Of a DNA stretch of 64,000 bases, positions 56,727-64,000 are shown piece after piece; the first letter of the stretch is position 1, and each line of letters opens with the position of its first letter. Origin of the DNA: Pantoea coffeiphila (lineage in GTDB: Bacteria; Pseudomonadota; Gammaproteobacteria; Enterobacterales; Enterobacteriaceae); assembly GCF_016909495.1 (NCBI RefSeq), contig NZ_JAFBFW010000011.1:1-64000 (forward strand). The letters are read 5' to 3'. The notes beneath the pieces were generated by a model. That model searched no databases and had not been told where the DNA came from. It saw only the letters and a list, made by a program, of their open reading frames with translations. The position numbers were made by a program, and so were the translations under genes.

Positions 56727-57704
56727 ATGGCGGGTACTGCAAGGCGTTTTTTTCGTGTAAAACGGCATAACCCCGCCGCACTCAAGGAACTGAAAGCGCT
56801 GTCAATTCCCGAAAGCTGGGCGCGAATCATGCAGGTGGATCATCCGCGGGAAGGGGTCAATATTTGCTGCATGAACGGACGACCCGATGCGCCATGGACT
56901 TTCCCGGTCGAAGGTGGCGCATCGTTTTCAATGAGTATTTTGCAAAAAGGCTGCATTGAAGCGGGTTTTGACAATGGTGAGCGGTTCCGTCTTGAAGGCG
57001 GTTACGTCAGCCTGACTGCCACCGGAGAACACCTCTCCGGCTGGGATACTTTTACTGCCGAACAGGGATTTCGCCTGGTGAATATTCATCTTACGCCGGA
57101 GGCACTTTGCGGCCTGACCGGGCTGAACATGGATGATGTGCAAAGGTATATGAAATCCGCAATCGGCGTAATGCCGCATATCAATGCCAGTGTCGCGATG
57201 ATGCCGATTTTTAGCAGTCTGCAAAGGCTGGCCGCCGAGATCGCCCAATGTAGCTATCTGGACAGCAAAGCGAGAAACGTCTTTCTCTGCGCTAAAGTCT
57301 GCGAGGCGATTGCCGCGATGCTGGACACCTGTTCCCGTGAGCAGGGCAGTGCCTCAACCCTGAAGGCGGTTCCGTCCGATCGCCTGCGACTACTACAGGC
57401 GCGCGCCATGCTGGAAGATCGTCATCATGAATCATGGAGCGTGCAGTCCCTGGCCCAGGCCGTTGGGCTGAATGAAAAACGACTGCAGGCAGGTTTTAAC
57501 GCGCTTTACGGCAGCACTGTGCACGAATCTCTGACCCGAATCCGCCTTGACGTTGCGCTGGCAATGCTCTCTTCCGGTGCTAACGTGACGGATACTGCCC
57601 AGGCGGTGGGCTTTGCCAACGTCAGCCACTTCAGCAAAGTGTTTCGCAACACCTTTGGCATCTCCCCTAAGCGCTGGGTCCACGGCCACCGCGCCACGGA
57701 ATAA
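56727..57704 (+). CDS. AraC-family transcriptional regulator (PchR-like)
   Basis: A 325-residue regulator with an N-terminal sensing domain of the PchR type (about residues 20-200) and a C-terminal double helix-turn-helix (about 225-320), including SLAQAVGLNEKRLQAGF and the second motif AQAVGFANVSHFSKVFRNTFGISPKRW. ATG 56727 has GGGAAAGAG in front; another ATG in frame at 56637 lies just after the Fur box and is less likely. It sits head-to-tail with a TonB-dependent receptor, as in pchR-fptA systems, and probably activates it in response to the imported ligand (inference). Confidence 0.88.
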   Translation: MAGTARRFFRVKRHNPAALKELKALSIPESWARIMQVDHPREGVNICCMNGRPDAPWTFPVEGGASFSMSILQKGCIEAGFDNGERFRLEGGYVSLTATGEHLSGWDTFTAEQGFRLVNIHLTPEALCGLTGLNMDDVQRYMKSAIGVMPHINASVAMMPIFSSLQRLAAEIAQCSYLDSKARNVFLCAKVCEAIAAMLDTCSREQGSASTLKAVPSDRLRLLQARAMLEDRHHESWSVQSLAQAVGLNEKRLQAGFNALYGSTVHESLTRIRLDVALAMLSSGANVTDTAQAVGFANVSHFSKVFRNTFGISPKRWVHGHRATE

Positions 57705-57763
57705 TCCCGATCTAACCCCGATTTCCTACAGAATAATCCCCACATTCCCGCATCACGGCGTAA

Positions 57764-57804
57764 GCAACATGTAAAAATGTTGCCGGATTAGACAACTTTT
57801 GTCT
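57764..57804 (+). promoter_or_regulatory. Two adjacent inverted repeats in the receptor promoter region
   Basis: Inverted repeat one is gcaacat/atgttgc (57764-57770 and 57777-57783). Inverted repeat two is agacaa/ttgtct with a 3-base spacer (57790-57804). They lie in the 255-base gap between the AraC-family gene and the receptor, upstream of its Fur-like box. They could be operator sites or mark the end of the regulator transcript. Confidence 0.45.
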
Positions 57805-57878
57805 GAAATGCGGTAGCAGCGATTTTCGCCTTCCCCTAGCATCCTGGCTTCGGCAAAAAATGTGCGAGTCAATTACGA

Positions 57879-57897
57879 AATAATTCTAATTATCACT
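57879..57897 (+). promoter_or_regulatory. Fur-box-like sequence before the TonB-dependent receptor
   Basis: The 19 bases at 57879-57897 match the Fur consensus at 12 positions, and TTATCACTATCACT follows directly. It lies 63 bases before the receptor start. Confidence 0.55.
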
Positions 57898-57959
57898 ATC
57901 ACTCGCATTTCTATAACCATGCAAAAGGTTATTCCTCTTCCTAACAGGCTGATAAAGAC

Positions 57960-60752
57960 ATGACTCGGGATCGTAAAGGGGCCAAAGACGGCGGCACTCT
58001 CACCAAAATCACCTTTCTTACTCTGATTTCATTATCCGGCGGGCAGGCGCTGGCACAGCAAACCACCGCAGATAGCTCAGCAGAATCGCCTGCAAAGCCT
58101 GCCACATCGGTGCCTGCGGATACCCTGACCGTGACCGAAAGCACCCCGGCTCCCCTGCCGCCTAAAAGCGGGATAAACGCCGGAGCCAGCAGAAAAGATA
58201 TTGAGCGCCGCAATGCCAGCCATCTGAGCGACATCGTGGACCAAATCTCCGGGACCTCGATGAACAGTCTGTATGCACGCCCCGATGTGTCTATAGGTAT
58301 TCAGGGCGTTGCCGGTTTTGGTCGCGTCTCCCAGCAGTTGGAAGGGGTCTCACAGAACTTTACCGCTTTCACCAAAGACATCGGCCAGACCGGCTCGATC
58401 TACGTGGAGCCGCTGTTCCTGCAGTCCATCGATGTCAGCCGCGGCGTCAACACCTCAACCAGTACTCTGGGCAGTCTTGGCGGCAGCGTGAACTTCCGCT
58501 ATCTGGATATGGATGACGTGTTGCGCCCGGGTAAAAATCTGGGTGGCCTGGTACGGGGTTCCACCGGCTTCAGCCAGTACGGTAACGGACAGGAACCCTC
58601 CGGAGCGGCTTTCCTCGCCGGGCGCGATGAAAACTGGGACGTACTGTTGGGGGTATCCCGCAGTAAAAACGACGCCTACCGCATCGGCAGCCATTTTAAT
58701 CAGGGCGCAATGTTGAATGGCTTTCACGCTACCAACATGCAGTTCTCTGACGATCAAAACAATACCTATTATTCTGCAGAAAACTGCCGCTACGGTAGCA
58801 TCAACGGTATTTCAGGCGGCTATCAGGACGGCCTGAGCAACTGCATGCTTACCCCGCAGCGCCTGCAATGGTTACAGCAGGCGGCCAAATCCGGCGCATT
58901 AAAAGGCACCGAGCGCAAAGCCGATTCACAGATGCTGAGGCTGCGCCATTTCTTCAATGATGAGGCCACCCAAAGTCTGGAACTGTTCGCCTCCGCCAGC
59001 CATTCCCGCTATGAAAGCGATCAGCAGCCGAACGTGAAAGCGCTGAATGACGGTACGGAAGCGGAATGGGGCAGTAGCCCCTGGTCGGTAAAAAACGATC
59101 TCGACAGCCGGATGCTCAGCCTGAAGTATCAGGCGGCGTTCACCGATCTGTTCAATCCAAGCGTGCAGATTTATCACGAACAGCAGCGGCGTAAACAGGG
59201 GTGGCTGGGATCGGCAGGCTCATACGCTTATAACCAGGACATGCACTACAACGTTGATAACAAGTCCAACGGCATCAAACTGGCCAACAGCAGCCATTTC
59301 AGCCTGCCGGTTGTCGGGGACTGGCGGCTGGATAGCGGCGTGGAGTACCGCAGCGAAAAGAAAAAGGTCGACGCCTTCACCGAAGAGGATGCGTTACACA
59401 AGCAGTATCTGAGCTGGGGCTACGACTACCCGATCCCAAAGTGGGATAACGATTCCCGCACCACCACCAAAAGCCTTGCACTGGCGCTAAGCACCGATGA
59501 TAACGGCCCGCTGCAAATTAGCGCAGGGGTGGGCTATCAGCGGGTGGATATGACGATCTACGATCCCCACTATCGCAGCGGTAACACCAGCAAGGCTGGC
59601 ACGATCGCCAGTTTCGGTACATTGATCGACGGTTATGTTGGGCAGGGTTATGACTACAATCAAGCCTACGATCTGGCTTTTCAGGATCTCAGCGCCCAAA
59701 CCAATGACCTGAAGATTGATCCAGAAGAAGGCACCACGCGCTGGGTCACCGATAATCAGAAACAGCATTACAACCTGAAATCCGGCAACCTCGCGGTGCA
59801 GTATACCCTTGCGGATACCGGGCTGACCCCTTACGCCTCACTGGGCTACAGTGAGCGCGCCCCCACCAGCAGTGAAATGTATGTTTCCGGAGTCTGGATG
59901 CGGCAGGCATTTCTGGTTAATCCCGACCTGAAACCGGAAAAAAACCTGTCGTTACAGCTGGGCGTCAATTATCACCGCCCTGCGCTGTTTATCGCTTCGG
60001 ATGAGTTTACCGCCGGCGTGGGCTTCTATCGCAACCGGATCAAAAACTATATCGGCTACGGCCCGCTATGGATGCGCGATGATGTTATCGGGGAAAGTGG
60101 CGGCAGCACAGGCCAGAGCGTCGGTAACGTGAATAACCTCAACGCCGTGATCCGCCAGGGTTTTGAATTTAATCTGGCGTATAAACAACCGCTGTTCTAC
60201 ATCCGCAGCAATTTGACGGTTCCACTTCGCCACGACAATAAGATGTGCAGCGCGAATTCGCCAAGCGGAAGTTATTATCATCAGAGCTATAACGAAGCGG
60301 GTGACACCATCTATACCCAGGGCGGCGGCAACGGCGGGTCGCAGTGCTATTCCGGCTGGAACTGGATGGAAACCAGCCTGATCGAGCCAGTGCGGGGCAG
60401 TATCACCGCCGCAATCACCCCATATCACGGTAAGTTAGAGCTGGGAACCACCCTGCAATATCGCGGTAAACAGCGCGCTTCCTACTGGTATGTCAAAGAT
60501 GCGCAGGCCGGTCCTTATGCGGAGCAAAATTCTCAGCTGCCGCTACCCGATGGCGACGGCTGGCTCACCGCCAACCTGTGGCCAAAAACCATTAAAGTCG
60601 ATCTGTTTGCCAACTACCAGGCCACGGAAGATTTGAAGCTGGGAGTATACCTGGCCAACCTGACCGACCAGATGGACGGCACCCCGACCAGCATGGGCTA
60701 CAACTTCTACCCGGGCCGCACGTTAACGGCGAATATGGAGTATCGCTTCTGA
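57960..60752 (+). CDS. TonB-dependent outer-membrane receptor, heme-receptor type
   Basis: A 930-residue outer-membrane receptor. Signal peptide about 1-33 (ends ALAQ); TonB box DTLTV at 54-58; plug domain about 70-185 with GVAGFGRVSQQLEGV; then the 22-strand barrel ending in Phe930. The pair ERAP (632-635) and NPDL (654-657) corresponds to the FRAP/NPNL motifs of heme receptors such as HemR and HasR, so heme or a hemoprotein is the best guess. Four cysteines (276, 295, 763, 796) lie in what look like external loops. No hemophore or ABC importer genes are nearby. Confidence 0.88.
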   Translation: MTRDRKGAKDGGTLTKITFLTLISLSGGQALAQQTTADSSAESPAKPATSVPADTLTVTESTPAPLPPKSGINAGASRKDIERRNASHLSDIVDQISGTSMNSLYARPDVSIGIQGVAGFGRVSQQLEGVSQNFTAFTKDIGQTGSIYVEPLFLQSIDVSRGVNTSTSTLGSLGGSVNFRYLDMDDVLRPGKNLGGLVRGSTGFSQYGNGQEPSGAAFLAGRDENWDVLLGVSRSKNDAYRIGSHFNQGAMLNGFHATNMQFSDDQNNTYYSAENCRYGSINGISGGYQDGLSNCMLTPQRLQWLQQAAKSGALKGTERKADSQMLRLRHFFNDEATQSLELFASASHSRYESDQQPNVKALNDGTEAEWGSSPWSVKNDLDSRMLSLKYQAAFTDLFNPSVQIYHEQQRRKQGWLGSAGSYAYNQDMHYNVDNKSNGIKLANSSHFSLPVVGDWRLDSGVEYRSEKKKVDAFTEEDALHKQYLSWGYDYPIPKWDNDSRTTTKSLALALSTDDNGPLQISAGVGYQRVDMTIYDPHYRSGNTSKAGTIASFGTLIDGYVGQGYDYNQAYDLAFQDLSAQTNDLKIDPEEGTTRWVTDNQKQHYNLKSGNLAVQYTLADTGLTPYASLGYSERAPTSSEMYVSGVWMRQAFLVNPDLKPEKNLSLQLGVNYHRPALFIASDEFTAGVGFYRNRIKNYIGYGPLWMRDDVIGESGGSTGQSVGNVNNLNAVIRQGFEFNLAYKQPLFYIRSNLTVPLRHDNKMCSANSPSGSYYHQSYNEAGDTIYTQGGGNGGSQCYSGWNWMETSLIEPVRGSITAAITPYHGKLELGTTLQYRGKQRASYWYVKDAQAGPYAEQNSQLPLPDGDGWLTANLWPKTIKVDLFANYQATEDLKLGVYLANLTDQMDGTPTSMGYNFYPGRTLTANMEYRF

Positions 60753-60894
60753 TCGCATGGCCGGGTGGATTCCCGGCCTGATTCTTTTTTGGGGAGACCC
60801 ATCTCCCCGCTGCTTTCTCATCATCCTGTGGGTTGCATCCCCGCCTCATCTCATCACAAAATAGCGTTTTCTCTGGTTACGGCATGGGTTAACG

Positions 60895-61374
60895 ATGAAA
60901 ACCAAACTGATCACCCGCGGCGGCTACAACCTGCTGAAGCAGGAACTGGACTACCTGTGGCGTGAAGAACGCCCGGAAGTGACAAAAAAAGTCACCTGGG
61001 CTGCCAGCCTCGGCGACCGCAGCGAAAACGCCGACTACCAGTACAATAAAAAGCGCCTGCGTGAAATCGACCGCCGGGTGCGCTATCTGACCAAGTGCCT
61101 GGAGCAGCTGCGCATTGTCGATTATTCCCCGCAGCAGGATGGCAAAGTCTTTTTCGGCGCCTGGGTTGAGGTGGAAAACGACGACGGCGACATCAAGCGC
61201 TTTCGCATCGTCGGCTACGACGAAATCTTCGGGCGCAACGACTATATCTCTATCGACTCGCCGATGGCCCGTGCGCTACTGAAAAAAGAAGTGGGCGATG
61301 CCGCCACCGTGCATACCCCGGTAGGTGACGCGCTGTGGTACGTGAACGATATCAGCTATATAGAAGAGTCCTAA
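60895..61374 (+). CDS. greB: Transcription elongation factor GreB
   Basis: A secondary-channel factor that makes backtracked RNA polymerase cleave its transcript. Its 159 residues form an N-terminal coiled coil with the acidic tip DRSENADY (Asp41, Glu44) and a C-terminal FKBP-like domain. In E. coli it is directly divergent from ompR; here the AraC/receptor island is inserted between them. Confidence 0.97.
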   Translation: MKTKLITRGGYNLLKQELDYLWREERPEVTKKVTWAASLGDRSENADYQYNKKRLREIDRRVRYLTKCLEQLRIVDYSPQQDGKVFFGAWVEVENDDGDIKRFRIVGYDEIFGRNDYISIDSPMARALLKKEVGDAATVHTPVGDALWYVNDISYIEES

Positions 61375-61483
61375 TTACGCGGCGATAACCGGTTGCATCA
61401 CGATTACACCGCCTCAGGGTTGGCATTTTTCGCCTGCAATCCGTATAACTGTCCCCTATTTCTTAAGCCAAAAAAGTATCCCA

Positions 61484-63820
61484 ATGATGAAAGATTCGCT
61501 GAGCCGCATTATTGCAGATGAACTCAAGGCCAGAGCAGAACAGGTAGAAGCCGCTGTTCGCCTGCTGGACGAAGGCAATACCGTTCCGTTTATTGCCCGC
61601 TATCGTAAGGAAGTGACCGGAGGGCTGGACGATACCCAGCTGCGTACGCTGGAGACGCGCCTCGGGTATCTGCGCGAACTGGAAGATCGCCGCCAGTCGA
61701 TTCTGAAATCCATCGATGACCAGGGCAAGCTGAGCAACGAGCTTGCCGCCGCCATTAACGGCACGATGAGCAAAACCGAGCTGGAAGATCTCTACCTCCC
61801 TTATAAACCGAAGCGCCGCACCCGCGGGCAGATCGCCATTGAAGCCGGGCTGGAGCCGCTGGCCGATACGCTGTGGCAGGATCCGTCGCAGGACCCTGAA
61901 CAGCGGGCTGCGGGCTTTGTCGATGCGGATAAAGGCGTCGCAGATGTGAAAGCCGCCCTCGACGGCGCGCGCTATATCCTGATGGAACGCTTTGCCGAAG
62001 ACGCATCGCTGCTGGCGAAAGTGCGTGATTATCTGTGGAAAAACGCCCACCTGGTATCCCGCGTCATTGAAGGTAAAGAGGACGAAGGTGCCAAGTTCCG
62101 CGACTACTTCGACCATCATGAAGCGCTGGCCACCGTGCCTTCACACCGCGCGCTGGCGATGTTTCGCGGCCGCAACGAAGGTATTTTGCAGCTGTCGCTG
62201 AACGCTGACCCGCAGTTTGATGAGCCGCCGCGCGAAAGCCACGGTGAGCAGATCGTCACCGATCATCTCGGCCTGCGCCTCAACAACGCGCCCGCCGATG
62301 CCTGGCGTAAAGCCGTGGTCAGCTGGACCTGGCGCATCAAAGTCCTGCTGCACCTGGAAACCGAGCTGATGGGCACGGTACGCGAGCGTGCGGAAGATGA
62401 AGCGATTAACGTCTTTGCCCGTAACCTGCACGACCTGCTGATGGCAGCACCGGCGGGCATGCGCGCCACCATGGGCCTTGACCCGGGACTGCGCACCGGG
62501 GTGAAAGTGGCCGTGGTTGACGCCACCGGCAAGCTGGTTGCCACGGATACCATTTACCCACACACCGGGCAAATCGCCAAAGCGGCTTCCGCCGTTGCCG
62601 CGCTGTGTGCGAAACACCATGTGGAGCTGACCGCTATCGGTAACGGAACCGCCTCCCGCGAGACCGAGCGCTTCTACCTGGATGTACAAAAACAGTTCCC
62701 GCAGGTACAGGGCCAGAAAGTGATCGTCAGCGAGGCCGGTGCATCCGTTTACTCGGCTTCCGAGCTGGCAGCACAGGAATTCCCCGATCTGGATGTATCG
62801 ATTCGCGGCGCGGTCTCCATTGCCCGCCGCCTGCAGGACCCGCTCTCCGAGCTGGTGAAAATCGACCCGAAATCCATCGGCGTTGGTCAGTACCAGCACG
62901 ACGTCAGCCAGAGCCAGCTGGCGAAAAAGCTGGATGCGGTCGTCGAAGACTGCGTTAACGGCGTCGGCGTGGATCTCAACACCGCCTCAGTACCACTGCT
63001 GACCCGAGTGGCGGGCCTGAGCAAAATGATTGCCCAAAACATTGTCAGCTGGCGCGATGAAAACGGCCGTTTCCAGAACCGCCAGCAGCTGCTGAAAGTC
63101 AGCCGTCTGGGGCCGAAAGCGTTTGAGCAGTGCGCCGGCTTCCTGCGCATCAGCCAGGGCGATAACCCGCTGGATGCCTCCACGGTTCACCCGGAAGCCT
63201 ATCCGGTCGTCGAGCGTATTCTGGCGTCAACCGGGCAGTCACTGGGCGACCTGATGGGCAATCCCAGTGAACTACGCAACCTGAAGGCGGTGGATTTCAC
63301 CGATGAGCGCTTTGGGGTGCCGACCGTCAGCGACATCATCAAAGAGCTGGAAAAACCAGGCCGCGACCCGCGCCCTGAGTTTAAAACCGCCCAGTTTGCT
63401 GAAGGCGTGGACACCATGAACGATCTGCTGCCGGGCATGGTGCTGGAAGGATCGGTGACCAACGTCACTAACTTTGGTGCCTTCGTTGATATCGGCGTAC
63501 ATCAGGACGGGCTGGTGCATATCTCCTCGCTGTCGGATAAGTTTGTCGACGATCCGCACAAAGTGGTGAAAGCCGGGGATATCGTTAAAGTGAAGGTCAT
63601 GGAAGTGGATTTACAGCGTAAGCGCATCGCCCTGACCATGCGTCTTGACGAACAGCCGGGGGAAACCAACGCCCGTCGCGGCGGCGGCAACAATAACAGC
63701 AGCGCCAATAACCGGGACAACGCCCGCCCGGCGAAAAGCACTAAACGCCCTGCCGCACAGCCTGCGGGCAACAGCGCGATGGGCGATGCGCTGGCTGCCG
63801 CATTCGGTAAAAAACGCTAA
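61484..63820 (+). CDS. yhgF: S1 RNA-binding protein Tex/YhgF
   Basis: A conserved 778-residue nucleic-acid-binding protein affecting transcription and stress tolerance. Domains in order: N-terminal Tex helical domain, YqgF/RNase H-like domain ([16 protein letters not shown] near 330), tandem helix-hairpin-helix ([16 protein letters not shown]), and a C-terminal S1 domain ([21 protein letters not shown]) with a Gly/Asn/basic tail. The second in-frame ATG at 61487 is an alternative start. Confidence 0.96.
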   Translation: MMKDSLSRIIADELKARAEQVEAAVRLLDEGNTVPFIARYRKEVTGGLDDTQLRTLETRLGYLRELEDRRQSILKSIDDQGKLSNELAAAINGTMSKTELEDLYLPYKPKRRTRGQIAIEAGLEPLADTLWQDPSQDPEQRAAGFVDADKGVADVKAALDGARYILMERFAEDASLLAKVRDYLWKNAHLVSRVIEGKEDEGAKFRDYFDHHEALATVPSHRALAMFRGRNEGILQLSLNADPQFDEPPRESHGEQIVTDHLGLRLNNAPADAWRKAVVSWTWRIKVLLHLETELMGTVRERAEDEAINVFARNLHDLLMAAPAGMRATMGLDPGLRTGVKVAVVDATGKLVATDTIYPHTGQIAKAASAVAALCAKHHVELTAIGNGTASRETERFYLDVQKQFPQVQGQKVIVSEAGASVYSASELAAQEFPDLDVSIRGAVSIARRLQDPLSELVKIDPKSIGVGQYQHDVSQSQLAKKLDAVVEDCVNGVGVDLNTASVPLLTRVAGLSKMIAQNIVSWRDENGRFQNRQQLLKVSRLGPKAFEQCAGFLRISQGDNPLDASTVHPEAYPVVERILASTGQSLGDLMGNPSELRNLKAVDFTDERFGVPTVSDIIKELEKPGRDPRPEFKTAQFAEGVDTMNDLLPGMVLEGSVTNVTNFGAFVDIGVHQDGLVHISSLSDKFVDDPHKVVKAGDIVKVKVMEVDLQRKRIALTMRLDEQPGETNARRGGGNNNSSANNRDNARPAKSTKRPAAQPAGNSAMGDALAAAFGKKR

Positions 63821-63831
63821 CAGCTCCACGG

Positions 63832-63849
63832 GCGGATCGATCGATCCGC
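63832..63849 (+). terminator. Possible yhgF terminator
   Basis: An 18-base perfect palindrome (gcggatcga/tcgatccgc) lies 11 bases after the yhgF stop. The following sequence tctctttgct is only modestly T-rich. Confidence 0.5.
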
Positions 63850-63909
63850 TCTCTTTGCTACGATCTGCTGCCACATGCAGTGCCAACATTGCGCCATATC
63901 AATACCATC

Positions 63910-63953
63910 GATAATCACTCTCATTAAAATTTTCATTGGTTGATTATCACTCA
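63910..63953 (+). promoter_or_regulatory. Fur-like and half FNR-like sites before feoA
   Basis: The 19 bases at 63910-63928 match the Fur consensus at 13 positions. TTGAT at 63940-63944 begins an FNR-like sequence with a poor second half. E. coli feoABC is controlled by both Fur and FNR, so position supports the reading. Confidence 0.5.
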
Positions 63954-63979
63954 TTTTTATCTACATGGCGGGCACAGGC

Positions 63980-64000
63980 ATGCAACTGATACCAAAACAG
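63980..64000 (+). CDS. feoA: Probable start of feoA (cut by window edge)
   Basis: Only seven codons (MQLIPKQ) are visible. The call rests on position, since feoABC follows yhgF in enterics, on the Fur-like site upstream, and on an MQ start like that of FeoA. The ribosome binding site is weak. Confidence 0.42.

Overview
The window is chromosomal backbone from a gammaproteobacterium of the order Enterobacterales. Proteins such as CRP, OmpR, NirB, PrkB and EF-G read almost like those of Escherichia coli, and gene order follows the E. coli tufA-to-feoA segment almost end to end. Protein details and the set of missing loci fit Erwiniaceae (Erwinia/Pantoea-like) best; that placement is inference from gene content. 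I saw no rRNA, tRNA, CRISPR array, prophage or insertion sequence.

Layout. 1-5.8 kb: the str operon read leftward (rpsL, rpsG, fusA, and tuf cut by the window edge), preceded by tusBCD and yheO. 5.9-12.7 kb: the peptidyl-prolyl isomerase genes fkpA and slyD with slyX and yheV, then the KefB/KefG potassium efflux pair and the ABC-F gene yheS. 12.8-19.4 kb: an insertion relative to E. coli, between yheS and yheT, holding a complete taurine operon (tauABCD), a divergent TelA plus XpaC-like pair, and a LysE-family exporter. 19.4-28.7 kb: yheT-yheU-prkB, an M20D amidohydrolase where yhfA is expected, then crp, yhfK, argD, pabA and ppiA (fic and yhfG absent). 29-34.8 kb: tsgA and the anaerobic nitrite reductase operon nirBD-cysG without nirC. 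34.8-41 kb: trpS-gph-rpe-dam-damX-aroB-aroK, read leftward. 41.3-44.8 kb: hofMNOPQ. 44.9-54.2 kb: mrcA, nudE, igaA, hslR, hslO, pckA (yrfG and yhgE absent). 54.2-56.3 kb: envZ/ompR. 56.6-60.8 kb: a second insertion between ompR and greB, with an AraC-family regulator and a TonB-dependent receptor, both behind Fur-box-like sequences. 60.9-64 kb: greB, yhgF (tex) and the probable first codons of feoA.

How the parts work together. CysG makes the siroheme that NirB needs, and the promoter carries a canonical FNR site with an upstream NarL/NarP palindrome. A tandem pair of ARG boxes sits exactly where ArgR would control argD. A perfect CRP site lies between ppiA and tsgA, and a sigma-E-like promoter precedes fkpA. 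The accessory genes are mainly nutrient scavenging (taurine sulfur, heme-type iron) and envelope/stress functions. The least understood parts are the TelA/XpaC-like membrane module and the AraC/receptor island, whose ligand is not known.
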